Origin: Stictocephala bisonia
Lineage: Eukaryota > Arthropoda > Insecta > Hemiptera > Membracidae
Assembly (NCBI GenBank): GCA_035578905.1
Contig: JAQJVL010000418.1
Coordinates: 310,001 to 374,000, forward strand
Length of the DNA stretch: 64,000 nucleotides
Direction: 5' to 3'
Notes under the pieces: model-generated
Told to the model about the DNA's origin: nothing
The model's input: only the letters and a program-made list of their open reading frames with translations
Database searches by the model: none
Part shown: positions 45,900 to 57,753 of the stretch, piece after piece
How positions within the stretch are numbered: the first letter of the stretch is position 1
How the letters are laid out: the number at the start of each line of letters is the position of its first letter
Made by a program: the position numbers and the translations under genes

Positions 45900-46020
45900 A
45901 TCAAAACCCAACCCACCCATAAGTACAGTGATACTGAACCACCCATAAACTTAAATAGTATTGACATACCTCCCCACCAACACAACACGTACAGTGGTAT
46001 TGACTTACCCACCCACCAAG
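45900..46020 (-). repeat. 36-bp minisatellite, island 8 (degenerate)
   Basis: Three weak units, for example 'cgtacagtggtattgactta' near 45989, with the C-rich strand on plus. Confidence 0.7.
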
Positions 46021-47299
46021 CCATAATGCTGACTAAAAACTATTTTTTAATCTTTACCATTAAATCCTATTACTTCAGTTTTTTCCAACTGTTTTAGACT
46101 TTTGAAACGTAATACTTTTAGCTTTAATACTGGTTTCTGATAAACAAGGTTAGTGTGTTTTGTAAGGAAATTATGGTAGCTTTACACATGTAAATAAACC
46201 AAATGCATGCACTTGCTTGGTTATGGTACTATTATGCCTACCTCCTTTCTGGACATGTATGCCTTTATTTCTCCATTTTCAGTACACTTGTTCTTTGTAT
46301 GCATAGTAAAACAATAATAAAAACCAAAATTTTGTTTGACTAATTCTGAGTAATGATATAATCTTTCTTAAAAATAAGGCTTAGTAACAAATAACTTGTA
46401 CATTCCTTTTTACAATCCAATCGTCCTACTTAATGTGATACTTTTATCAGAATTCTAATGAAATTGTGTTTTACAATCACCACAGCAAAAGAGCAATAAA
46501 ACAAATATCCATTTGAGATTTTAACACTTATTTAAAAGGAAAACATTATTGGCGACATCACTACATAATAAACTGCAAGAAACCCAATTGAACGTAACCT
46601 ATAACTATTTTGTTGTTTTTGTTTAGTGTCTTCGTTTTGTCGTCTGTTTATCTAAATTCGTTTTGCCTTTCTTTTTGTTTGAAATACCTTCAGACTTGAG
46701 AACCACCAAAACTACCTAGCAGCGATACAATAGAAAGTCTACATTATATTGACATTATATAATTTTTTACATTATATAAAAAATAATTAGCTGTAGCAGT
46801 TAATATGTTGGACAATAGCTGCAGTGTTTACCGCCTTAACAGACAGTGTTCTACATTTAAGACAGATTTAACAAATTTTCTTTCTATTCTTTCTAATTTT
46901 AGAACATTGTAAGGCAGGGCAACTAAAGGGTTGTTTCTGACTCAGGTTAATTACCCTGGTGAGATTTACTTATTGTTCAAATTGTATGAACAGAGATTTA
47001 CTTATTGTTCAAATTGTATGAACAGATTGTAAATAAAATAAACGTTAAATAAAAAAATTCTTTTGTCTTAACCAAGGCTGGAATAACTTAGAAGTTAAGT
47101 AGCAACAATGTACCGTGCACTCTTTCACTTTGCCTTTGGCCTTTTTATCAGATATATCTGAAATGGGATAAGGTATCATGTATTAGTTATATTAAAACTT
47201 ATCCATTCAATTGATAAATTTTTCTCTTCGTCTTATTGCTTAGCAGTCCGTTCTGTCATTGATTTTACATGCATTCAGCATAAAATTATATATAGTCCA

Positions 47300-47480
47300 C
47301 AGCACTAACAACCTTGATAGAAAAGGATAAGAGTGAGGAGACAAAGACATCGAGTTAATTGTGTTTCTTTGCTTTATAGAGTAACACTTTCTTCATACCA
47401 TTCGTCTCCTTGATTCTAGCTCAAAGCTGAACAAACCGGGCGTGAGACATGAGTGCGATGATATGATCTGACTTTTCAAA
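47300..47480. repeat. Diverged dispersed repeat, copy A
   Basis: Shares with 55350-55640, in the same order, 'caaagacat', 'tttgctttatag.gtaa.actt' and 'gtgagacatgagt..gatg'. The family is unknown. Confidence 0.5.
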
Positions 47481-47879
47481 GTATCTAAATAAGAAAACGA
47501 CCTTCTGAAATGTTTATGAATAAAAGGTCATGTGATATTTTCTAGGTAGCCAAGAACGGCCTAGATGAGAGTTCATTTGTTCATTAACCCTTTTAACGCT
47601 GACGATCGCTATATCGATCGTCGGCACTTGTGCGAAAATCGCCGACGATCGATATAACGATCGTTCATAGTCGCGCTAAAACTGCTAACGATCGCTATAT
47701 CGATCGTTCATTTTTATTTTTTTTTTTCATGTCTTTAATATTAATCAAAGTCAATGAAATTTGGCACACTCTTTCTATAGTATATAAGGAACATAAAGAA
47801 AAATATTTTAACCTCTTTGGATTTTTTCTATGCATTATACTCTATCTATGGAACCAAAGTTTCATAATATGCATAATAA

Positions 47880-48546
47880 GTGATGCATATTATCTGGATC
47901 ATTGCAAGCCTCTATTTGTATCTAATAGCATAATGTCAGTAATTAATGTATATATTTTGCAGTGTATCATTGCCATTAAGAAGCATGAGAGTGGGTACTT
48001 AACTAATCGTGAAATCCATTCTCATGTAACACGAAATTGCAATAACATTCATGTGACGGGATCTAGGTTGGGTAAAGTGTTAAATTGCTTTCCTGTTTCA
48101 GGTGTGAGGTTTTTTAATCACCTGCCATTGGCTGTAAGAACCTTAGCTAGGCCTAAGCTGGAACCATTGCTGAAAGCATGGCTCTTAGAGAACCCCTTCT
48201 ATAGCTTAAGGGAATATTTTGAGGCTGATTTCTCAGGTTTAATTGGGCATGTGAATGCTTAGTTCAGGTCTGTATTTGCTTGGTTTTCTTCTCCTTGCAT
48301 GGAGTGCTGCATGCAGGCTTGCCTTGCTTTTGTTTTGTTTTTATTTATTTTAGCTGTGTGACTTGCTAGTTTTAGATAATCTATTGATATAACTTACTAG
48401 TTTTGCATGGTGTGATTTTGTGCTTTTTAGTTTGGTTTTATTTTTTAGCATGATTAGTATTTATTAAATACTTAGAATAATATCTTTTGACTTAGCCTAT
48501 TGTATTGCAATGTACTGAATGGCCAAATAAATCTGAATCTTTGAAA
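47880..48546 (+). pseudogene. LINE 3' fragment (RT C-terminus and 3' tail) inside the piggyBac-like element
   Basis: A frame ending at 48262 contains HCKPLFVSNSIMSVINVYI, then EIHSHVTRNCNNI, FPVSGVRFFNHLP and WLLENPFYSLREYFE. This sequence order is the familiar C-terminus of Jockey/CR1-type reverse transcriptases ('N-LYI-E', 'H-Y-TRN', 'FN-LP', 'L-ENPFYS--EF'). The 3' end 'gccaaataaatctgaatct' looks like a LINE tail. The open frame extends upstream into the piggyBac subterminal palindromes, but that part is not LINE-derived. Confidence 0.7.
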
Positions 48547-48656
48547 GTTGTTTTTGTTTACTTTTGTTAGATGACCCAGTTCATCCATTCAGTGTGTTTG
48601 TAGTTTGTTTACAAATTGTATGTAGACCCTGTAAATATAAAAAAGTGGGCTTATTT

Positions 48657-49004
48657 TATTAGTTTAGTAATATTAGACTGTTGTATAAGTTTTTAGTGCA
48701 ATTTAATACTTTTTATGAACTTCAAATGAAAAATTGTGTTACCATGGTAACATGTGATTTTCTCAAAATGTAAATATCTGGAAAATGCAACATAACATCT
48801 GTATATGTCAAGGTAAATTCTTCAAATGTTTATTAGTTTAGTAATATTAGACTGTTGTATAAGTTTTTAGTGCAATTTAATACTTTTTATGAACTTCAAA
48901 TGAAAAATTGTGTTACCATGGCATAACATGTGATTTTTCTCAAAATGTAAATATCTGGAAAATGCAACATAACATCTGTATATATCAAGGTAAATTCTTC
49001 AAAT
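48657..49004. repeat. 174-bp tandem duplication
   Basis: Two nearly identical copies (48657-48830 and 48831-49004) of a segment starting 'tattagtttagtaatattag' and ending 'ggtaaattcttcaaat'. Confidence 0.9.
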
Positions 49005-49649
49005 TTTGTGTATGTGCTAACAATTAAATGTTTTATATGATAAAATACTAACATATGTGGTGGTTTGATATTTATGGTATGTTATGATACTACAAAGTAC
49101 AACAATTTTTAAAAATAAAAAAAGTAAATTTATATTTGTTAACAAAACCAAAAAATGGCCAACAATTAAAACTTTTATTTTTATGTTATAGTACAACTCA
49201 ATACCAACAAAACAAGACTAATTTCATTAATTTATGACATATATTGAATTTACTGTGAATTTTTAAGCAAGACTCTGCATTTTAGTCAAAATTGGCTTGG
49301 CGTTTTTCGCACATCTACTGAAAATTAGCTTGGCGTTTTTCGCACCACCATGAAAAATTAGGCTGGCGTTAAAAGGGTTAAACAGACCCTCTCTACCTAA
49401 GGAACCATTTCTATCGTGAAAATATTTCCAGTAGAGGTTTTGTAATTTTTTACTAAGAACTATCTTGATCTTAGGATTGAAAATGTTTAGAAAAGTAGCA
49501 GTTAATTTTCAGTCGAATACATTTTTGAGATAACAGATACTAGTTTTCTTTATATTTCTGATACATTCACAATAATAACATACGTTTATGACAGTATAAC
49601 TTGATTTCTTTTTTCCGAAAATTTTAATCATATCTCAAATCCATTGTGT

Positions 49650-50534
49650 ATTTTAAGAAAGATTATTCTAGCTGGAGACTTTAATCTGTATCCAAGAACA
49701 GTCCATATGAAACTGTTTGTAAATTAATTAATTCTTGTCAATAAAGGGTTTAAGTTAAACTGGGTACTATGAAATGATCTGTTAATATTTGAAACTACCA
49801 ATGGTTTCGAAACTCAAGTTTTCATAGTCAAGTTATAAAATACGAGATTAATCTAAATTCCTATTCATTCTGTACATAGTAAGTAATGAAGATGAATTGG
49901 GCTTAACGTTTAATAATTTGATAATGAAACCTTGTGTTTCGAAACCATTGGTAGTTTCAACCATTAACAGATCATATTGCAGTACTTAGCTAATATTAAA
50001 CATTTTGTTGGTAAATTAAGTGATTCAGTGGATATCCCATTATAGTTCTGTTGGCCTATATCAGATCAATTTTGGCCCTACAAGATTTACTGAATATTCG
50101 GAAACATGTCTTGACATACTGTATTTTTAGCAAATATATTTGTTCTTCATCTGTATTGGAAGCATTTGTATCTGATCATTGTGCTGTGTTTCTTGAGACA
50201 TCACTAACTGGCAGAGGTGATAGGTTGAGTAATATTAACTATTGTAAAGGGTAGGGATTTACATGAGCAGTATGTGTGAATAATTATCGTTTAGAATAAG
50301 AAATGAAGAATGGAAGGAATTTTAATGTGCTCAGACTATTGATACTAAATATTAATTACTATACAGAAATTGCATGTCAAATTAAAATGTAAGATTAACA
50401 GAATTTATGAAATAGAGGCTTTACTTATGAGATAAAAGTTCTCAAAAGGCATTTTATGACAATGTATTCAAAGTGGGTAAATACTAGAGACTCTGATTTG
50501 AGAGATGAGCACAACAGGAAAAAGAAAGCTTACC
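49650..50534 (+). pseudogene. LINE pseudogene, endonuclease part
   Basis: The plus strand encodes RIILAGDFNLYPRT (49657-49698), which holds the GDFN motif of the LINE endonuclease, and later VSDHCAVFLE (50169-50198), the terminal SDH motif. A piece like LRDEHNRKKKAYR follows just before the hAT insertion. Stops and frameshifts are frequent. A palindromic MITE (49765-49984) interrupts it. The element resumes at 53923 after the hAT insertion. The clade looks Jockey/CR1-like. Confidence 0.65.
49765..49984. mobile_element. Palindromic MITE inside the LINE
   Basis: Ends of about 50 bp are inverted copies: 'ctgttaatatttgaaactac' and 'gtagtttcaaccattaacag', together with 'caatggtttcgaaac' and its mirror. 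The element begins and ends with TA (tactat ... cagta), which fits a mariner-type MITE. Confidence 0.75.
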
Positions 50535-50814
50535 GTGTAGACCAGTGGTTCCCAAATGACAGGCAGTCGTGGACCCCCAATTAAACAAACTAAACAATCG
50601 GGGACCCCTAAAGCTATGTTTAATTCAAATCACATATTTGATACTTAATTACCTTAATAAACACCATTGTTAGTAACATCCTACGCGGTATACCTAATTG
50701 AAGGTAAAAATACAAAGGGAAAATAACTTGAACACTTGTTGTAAAAACATAAACTAGTTTTATTTTACAAGGTAAATGATTGAGGCATATTTTGTGTCAA
50801 AAAAGTTTACATTT

Positions 50815-53475
50815 TCAGTGTGAAAGATGAAATCTATCTTTTTTCTCCAAAATTTCTTCAATATTTGGCCTCAGTTTGGATACATTTACACGGAAATCGT
50901 CATGAATGTTGAGGCGATTTCTATATTTATTTTTCATGTAGCAAAGTGTTGAAAAAGCCTGTTCACATGTGTATGTTGTACAAAATGGCATTAAATGTTT
51001 CAGTGCTCGCAGAGATAACTTCTTGTGGTCTCGTTGCGCTGTCAGCCAGAATTCCAATAGTTTTTCAGCATCAAATACATTTTTCAACATACCATTGTTT
51101 GTTAAATCAATAAAATGATCTTCCTCTTCGTCGGTCAAGTTCAGATCTTCAATTTTGTTTGCGCTGGTGAATGGATTTCTAATCCAACTGTTTTGAGGAT
51201 CTGGAACAGGAAAATAATCCCTCATTGAAACTGCTAAGGTCTTAAGATGCTCTGATATTTCACTTTTTCAGACAATTTATTGTCAGCAGACTCTAATTTC
51301 AAAAAGTGTTGTAGAGTAGGGAAGTTTGAAAGTGAATTCTTTTCAACTCGATTCGCCCAGACTTGAAACTTTTTAATTAATGCTTCAATCGTTATCTTCC
51401 AATCTGAAGATGTCTACATTGTGCCCTTGAAGTTTCAAATTTAACACATTTAAGTGTTCAAAAATATCTGCTAAGTATGCTGCCATACAGAGCCAATTAA
51501 AATCGGTGAGTGAGTTTGACCATTTAGTTTCTAAAACAAACACTCGAACTTCATCTCTTAGTTCGAAAAATCTCTCTAGAATCTTTTCCCGGGAGAGCCA
51601 TCGTATCTCAGTATGCAACAAAAGCTGCATGTGGACACTTTCCATGTCTTTGCATAAGGCTTCAAACAGCCTAGATTGGAGGGGGCGTGATTTGATAAAG
51701 TTTATTATTTTTACAACTTCATCAAATGTATTGTTAAGCGATGCAGGCATTTTTTTCACAGCCAGAGCCTCTCTATGAATACAGCAATGGGTCCATTTGA
51801 TGTTAGGTGAAACAGCTTTCAATTGACCCAACAACCCCGTCTTATAGCCGGACATAGCAGCAGCACCATCAGTTGTGATCCCAACACATTTTTTCCAGCT
51901 AATACCATGTTGGGAAAGAAACTGATCAATAGCATTGAAAATGTCTTCTCCTTTGGTATGCATAAGTTCACAAGAAAACAAAAAATCTTCATACAACTGG
52001 AATTCAAAAATAAACCTCACGAAAACTAGCATAATAGCTTTCTTGGATATGTCAGTACTTTCATCTATTTGTAACGCAAACATATGAATATTTCTTGAAT
52101 ATTCAAATTTTCTTGAATATTTTCTGACAAGTCTGAAATTCTCCTTTGAATTGTATTATTTGATACAGGAATCGTGCGAATTGTTTTCGCTGCTGACTCT
52201 CCAAGCATTGTTTTGCACATTTTTACTGCAGCAGGAACAATAAGTTCCTCCGCGATTGTATGTGGTTTACCTGAGTTTGCAATAAGCTCAGCAATTTGAT
52301 AAGAAGCTAATGTTGCATTTTTATTGATATTGAGACTAGTTTTCTTTATAATATTTTGAGATTTCTTCAACACATTAAGCTTCAGTTTGAAAAACTCTAC
52401 GGACTTAGTTTTAGATTCAAGATGTTTCGTTTCGAGATGACGGCGCAATTTACAGGCTTGGGACTAACGATTAAAAATAATTAACGATTAAGTTTAATCG
52501 TTAGTTTTTCTGTTAACTTTTCAACTTATTCGTTAGTTTTGGGGATGTTTAACTTTTAACTTTAACTAGTTAACAAATTCACTAACGATTAAACTAACTC
52601 AGTTAGTTTTACAAACGAGGTACGGTTTGTCCCGTGGAATGTAGACAATGGCGGAGAAAGCGTCCAAAACTTTGGTCAAAGACCGGGCGTTTTCCTCAAT
52701 CCCAAGTATTCGCCGACAAACAAAGTCATGAGTCACACCCATCCCTTTCCGCCATCTTCCTGCCCTGCCCATAATTAATAGACACACCCAACGTGTCCCA
52801 TTGTTGTTTGTCCAAGACGTAGTCATAGTGTTAGTGATAATACTGGGAGACTTGAAGGTGGATTCATTTCAGTTTTAAAGTTTGCCGAGTGAATAATAAA
52901 GTGTGTTGAATTAGTTTCCAGACGGTTTACGTTATGTATAATAATAAGAGACAACAGTTTTTTGTAAATAATTGTATGTATTCTTTCATGCCACACAAAC
53001 TAACTTTTAACTTTTAATTTCAGTTACTTTTTTAAAATTTAACTTTAATCAGTTAGTTTCATTGAACTCTAACTTTTAACTTCAATTAGTTAGTTTAATA
53101 GAGGATTAACTTTAACTTTATTCAGTTAAAAATAATTGTTAACTTTCCCAAGTCTGGCAATTTAGCAGGCTTCATACCCTCATTGGACAACACTTCAAGA
53201 CAAAGCACACATTGAGGCCTTGGCTCTTCTTCAGATCCAACATAAGTAAATCCTAACGCTAAATACTCTTGGCTGTACTTTCTAACTTTTTTACTAAAAT
53301 TGGATTTCTTACTCACGCTACTAGAACTAGGCTGTTGAGAGCTCGGAACCTCATTTACACTTACACAAGTAGACTCACTAGGACTAGAAGTAGGTATGTC
53401 ATTTGACGCCTGGTCTTCTTGATCTGTATCAGTTATTTTCCTTTTTAACTTAACACTGTTCAGCCAACGATCCAT
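50815..53475 (-). pseudogene. hAT transposase (ZBED5/SCAND3-like), broken
   Basis: On the minus strand the frame starts at 53475 (MDRWLNSVKLKRKI). A BED-type zinc finger follows, with CVLCLEVL and, beyond the nested insertion, RRHLETKHLE. Next come SYQIAELIANSGKPHTIAE, FALQIDESTDIS (first catalytic Asp), CVGITTDGAAAMSG (second), CCIHREALA and RWLSREKILERF. The C-terminal dimerisation part is FCTTYTCEQAFSTLCYMKN with the catalytic Glu region. Three frameshifts (near 52070, 51390 and 51260) and the 704-bp insertion inactivate it. All catalytic regions remain recognisable, so the copy is not very old. The family contributed domesticated genes such as ZBED5. Confidence 0.92.
52453..53156. mobile_element. 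Nested non-autonomous hAT element
   Basis: Inserted in the zinc-finger coding region of the larger hAT, with an exact 8-bp duplication 'gcaattta' (52445-52452 and 53157-53164). The ends read 'caggcttggg' and, inward from the right, 'cagacttggg', followed by similar 'ttaac.atta' runs. The core has many 'ttagttt' and 'actaac' tracts. A frame at 52599-52826 is short and unrecognised. Confidence 0.92.
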
Positions 53476-53922
53476 GTTACTGTACTAATAAAATCAGTGC
53501 ACCAATATTAAACGTCAAACAAAAGTAAAAGTAGGGTTATACGCAATATGCTTGTCAAACATCACAATGTGACACTGAACAGGATGACGTCTCCGCTGTG
53601 GAGACGATGACTGAGTGCCAGTGCTGCCACTCTCATATTACGATATTGCCCGTTTTTCAACAAAAAAATACCTTCTTTCATTCGTCAATGCAGTACTGTA
53701 ATTAATTGTAATAATATCGTTGAGATTTGTTCAAGTTAAAGACGGACGGGTGAGGAATAATTAAGGAAATTTAATATTGGCAGTACGGAAGAAAACTCCA
53801 AGAGAAATTCCGGTAATGAAAATTCATCAATTTAAAATAGCAGCTTGCCACGGACCCCCTGCAACCCGTTCGGGGACCCCTGGGGGTCCGCGGACCACCT
53901 TTTGGGAACCACTGGTGTAGAC

Positions 53923-54840
53923 AATTCTTAGAAACCAAATAAAATTTTGTATTCAAAGAAACTGGCTCTACAGACAATAAACCTTAAAAACACTCTCTAA
54001 CATGGTGATAACAACGAGTTCAATCCTGAAATTATTAGTACCATTTCAAATTATTTGATTTCTTTTTCTGTCAGGCCTAGTCAAATTCAAAATTCCGTAA
54101 ACCTTCAAGATTATAATTTTAACCATTTTTCTCATTTCACTCCTGTTTCTGAAGCTGACTCCCCATTAGAGAATTGAACTAATTAGAGAATTGACTGAAA
54201 ATTCGTCTGGTTGAGACATAATCTCAAAGAACACAATTAAATCCTATGGTTCATCTCTATAAAACCTATTTTTACACTCTTACATTGCACTTGGTAAATA
54301 CCTCTTTGGATGTTGGAAGTTTCCCGAATATGCTATGAATTGCCTCTCATCAAGCCGCTTTATAAAAAACACAATACCTGTTATCCGGCAGCTATCCATG
54401 TTATCCGGGCAGATCACACATCTCAACAGTTTTACAAATGTTGGGAAAACTAGATTGTTGTATGTTGATTTCACTTTTAATCAACGAAATTTGCTTTTGC
54501 CAAATTTAGTCGGCTATAAAAAAAAAGAAGTCAACCAAACTTGCCTTTATAAATTTCACAAACAATTGCATTGATGCCTTTGAGGTTGGCAAGATGGCCA
54601 ATGGGTGCTTCGTTTATCTCTCCAGGGCATTTGATTGTGTAGACCATTGAATTGTTGCGGAAGCTTCTAAACATGGGAATTAGGGACACAATTTCAATTC
54701 ACCTCTGAGCTATTTCATCTCCAAGAAGGCGTGCCAAAAGGCTCAATTCTTGGCCCAGTCTTATTATTGATCTATATAAATGATATTGCCAATCACATTC
54801 CGACCAATTCTTCAACTATTTTCTCTTATTAATTAAACTT
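53923..54840 (+). pseudogene. LINE pseudogene, reverse transcriptase part
   Basis: Continuation of the LINE at 49650 after the hAT. In shifting frames the plus strand encodes KPLYKKHNT (about 54349, compare P-FKKGD), LSRAFDCVDH (about 54620, RT motif A with the catalytic Asp) and GVPKGSILGPVLLLIYIND (about 54728, motif B). The FADD box is not found before the sequence becomes unrelated near 54840. The copy is old, with many stops. Confidence 0.75.
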
Positions 54841-54849
54841 CTCTTTTTT

Positions 54850-56680
54850 TCAAACACACCGATTTGCAATTTTTTTAATAAGAAAATCACACTCTGTATT
54901 TTTCAGATATATCTTGAAAATTAACTCAACAAATCTAATGTTATGTTTTTCTGTACGAATTCTATTTTCTCTATTTTAACTCAAGAATATTAATAATTGT
55001 ATTAAGTTCAATATTTAATTAAAAAAATAAAAAAACATCTTTTAAGTAATGTTTTTATAGGGTACCTACCTATGCAATCCTGTACTCTTCCTTTAATTGT
55101 ATTCTCCTGCTTAGTATCCTTTGAAATGGTTCCCATGCCGCATTCACTAGCTTAAGGGCAGATCATATCCTATGCCCTTTGAACAGGTTCTATAGGACGG
55201 CCTTGAAAGTAGGTATTCAAGGTATGGTACGTTACTAGCTTAAATTTAACATCCGATCAAGCTCGATGTGAGGATAGTTTACAAGAAACCCAAAACTCTG
55301 TCCTACAATTAATTTTTTATGCACACAGCATAATATGATCAGGGGTTCTACACTTTCTTCGTCATAAAAAAGAGGAAGCAAAGACATTACATTGAGTATG
55401 TTTTATTATTTGCTTTATAGTGTAAAACTTCCCTTAAATCAAATGCATCAAGGTTTGATTCTTGTTGCTTAAAGCAACTTTATTATCAAGAACAAGTCCG
55501 GTGTGAGACATGAGTCAGATGGTGTAATCAAGTTGAATTCGACATACGTTCCAGCTCGGTGTGAGAAGTTTAAAAGGAAACCTAAACTATTGATTGTGAA
55601 GCGGTAGATATAAAGACGCAATGGACAACGCAACTGATTAACTTTTGCCTTGTTTTTTTGAAAAAGAATAAGTATATTGTCTAGCTGATGTTATTTTGAA
55701 ATTATTTGGATTATTTAAAGAAAGAACTGCATTTTATCTATATTATGCTCGGTCAGCTACAGAGTGGAGTGGTCGTATGTTCTAGCAGGACCCAGCTGGG
55801 CTTGAAGAAAAGACCATGTGGTAATTTTGAGGGTAGGACAAGGACAGTTGATATGAAATGAAGGAAAAATGCTTTATTTAATGAGGCAAAGATAGGACCA
55901 TTAGGTTCTCTCTTACACATAACCTAATAAGTGTAAGGTGGAGGGAGGTGACATGCTGTTTTGTAGACAACCAAAGCCGTTTGTTCAGAGCCTCATCATC
56001 GTATGATATGATTAGTGTAAATATAAAATATGTTAACTACATGAGATATGGGGTCAATATATTACAAAAACAGACCAGTTGAAAAATTTGTTTGAAAGAA
56101 AAATCACAGGATCTACTTAACCAGAAAATGAGAGGGCTATTTCAGGTTATTAATAAAAGGTAGATGAACAAAACTATGAGGGGTACAATTAATAAAAATC
56201 CAGCCAACAATTATTCCAAAATGCGAATGATACTTATACCATAGACCTTCCATTATATTATTATAGGTATAATAGAGGGTCTATGCTTATACTTAGGAGA
56301 ATAAGCAAAGACAAAATATGTATAATTTTTAAAGAACTTCCTGTGATCAGGGCAATGCCATGAATGAAGCAAAAACTGACATAAGGTGGTTAGATTTAGA
56401 TATAGCTGGAGGGCTGCCACCACCACATAATGGTGGTCTAAGGGGGTGGCAAATTTTGTGACATCAAGTTTCAAGAGCTTAAAAACTGAATTACTCTTTA
56501 AAAGGTGTGATCAAATAATATCATGTGCTTTTTTAAATAAATGATTTCCCAAGTAATATAATAATAAAAAGCAAACAAAGAAGCAGTTGTATTCTCATTA
56601 ATTAAATATTAATAATAATTCAATGGTTAATGATATTTAAGTAATATGTAAAAATGCAGTAGCAAAGAAAACATTCCACC
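54850..56680. other. Intergenic, no gene supported
   Basis: AT-rich. Contains the diverged repeat at 55350 and an inverted pair 'atagaccttccattatatt' and 'aatagagggtctat' near 56240-56285. Nothing else is recognised. Confidence 0.4.
55350..55640. repeat. Diverged dispersed repeat, copy B
   Basis: Related to 47300-47480. An internal partial duplication is suggested by 'agctcgatgtgagga' (55260) and 'agctcggtgtgagaa' (55553). Confidence 0.45.
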
Positions 56681-56689
56681 ATTATCACC

Positions 56690-57640
56690 TATAGAAAAGT
56701 GTTATGCCTGACTTTGGACCCTTCCCTTTCAAGGTTGTTGCCTTCCTTAAAGAGTTACAGGATGCTGCTGTAGTAAGCGTATGCAGTAGTTTGTCTTCTT
56801 TTTGCAGTAGTTTTGCCAAAGTATTGATCAGTCTCATTCCTACTGGCACACGTACGTCAAACAATGATAGAAGTTCTGAGCAATCGAGTTGTCCATTGAT
56901 CAGCTTGTAGATGAAAATTAGATTAGACACTCTTCTCCTTGATTCTAACGAAGAAAATCCAAAACTTCCTTGACTGGGACTTCAAAAATTCCTGTAAGTA
57001 TCGGTAGCCATAGCAAATGCCACTTATCCGTATCACTCTGGTTTGTATTTTGCTTATGGACTTAACATAGCAAGAGTAATTAGCAGTTCAGACCACAGAC
57101 GCATATTCCAGGACAGGTCTTACAAATGTCAGGATAGTAAAGGGGGATTGAATATCTCTAGATTTTCTTCAAATGAATCCTAGCAAGGAGTTGGCTTGAT
57201 TACAGATATGTGATACATGTTCCTGACAAGAGAACAAGGAGGACACTATGAAACCAAGATCCCTGAATGTCTCCATTCTTTTTAAATGAATTCCATGTAA
57301 AGTGTAGGCGGAGTGTATTTGGTTTCATCAAGCTGCTTTAGAAAAACACAATCCATGTTTTCCGGACAGCTATCGTGCAATTACACATCTCAACAGTTTT
57401 AAAATTTTTGGGAAAACTAGTTTGTTAGGTTTATTTCACTTTTAATCGATGAAATTTGAAATAGGCTAAAAATGATAACTGTACATTTGGAGATGTTTAT
57501 GTCCATGTTATTATTTGTGCACAAATTTTGTATTGAAATGGGGGTGTTTTATAAGAGGGTCAACATCATCCTGTGACATAATCTCCTTAAATACCTTAAT
57601 ATCGTCGGCAAACATAAAGAACTTGCAGTTTATTAACAGA
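56690..57640 (-). pseudogene. LINE pseudogene, reverse transcriptase to 3' end
   Basis: Minus-strand pieces in order: FMFADDIKVFKEI (about 57620-57580, the FADD catalytic box), GIHLKRMETFRDLGF (about 57300-57260), SSLESRRRVSNLIFIYKL then INGQLDCSELLSLFDVRVP (about 56960-56840). This is the standard order of a Jockey/CR1-type LINE. Between the FADD box and the next motif lies a segment in the opposite orientation (57325-57480). Stops and frameshifts are common. Confidence 0.75.
57325..57480 (+). repeat. Inverted LINE segment (RT N-terminal region)
   Basis: Matches 54344-54495 on the same strand ('acacatctcaacagtttt', 'gggaaaactag', 'tttcacttttaatc'). That is the finger region of a related LINE. 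It lies in inverse orientation within the minus-strand LINE around it. Confidence 0.8.
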
Positions 57641-57753
57641 AGAAATTGAAAACATAAAAATTGTTTTGTAGTAAATATAAATTTAAAATTTTAATACACA
57701 ATAAAAATCATACAAACAAACAATTCTTCAACCCTATAAAATTTTAGCCTTGG

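Larger units (their letters stand above)
47588..49377. mobile_element. piggyBac-like non-autonomous element
   Basis: The ends are 'cccttttaacgct' and 'ggcgttaaaaggg', each abutting TTAA (47584-47587 and 49378-49381), the target duplication specific to piggyBac. The left subterminal region holds three copies of a palindrome like 'cgatcgctatatcgatcg'. The right holds two copies of 'ttggcgtttttcgcac'. No piggyBac transposase is recognised. The interior contains a LINE 3' fragment and a 174-bp tandem duplication. Confidence 0.7.
50543..53914 (-). mobile_element. Complete hAT element with target duplication
   Basis: The ends 'cagtggttcccaaa' and 'tttgggaaccactg' are perfect inverted repeats. They are flanked by the 8-bp duplication 'gtgtagac' (50535-50542 and 53915-53922). 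Subterminal regions both carry 'ggggaccc' motifs. The transposase lies on the minus strand. A 704-bp element is nested inside. Its insertion site is the LINE at 49650-54840. Confidence 0.95.

Noticed and set aside
52599..52826. 75-residue frame in the nested hAT element as a gene
   Set aside because: No transposase motif, and the element is otherwise low-complexity; a chance frame is more likely.
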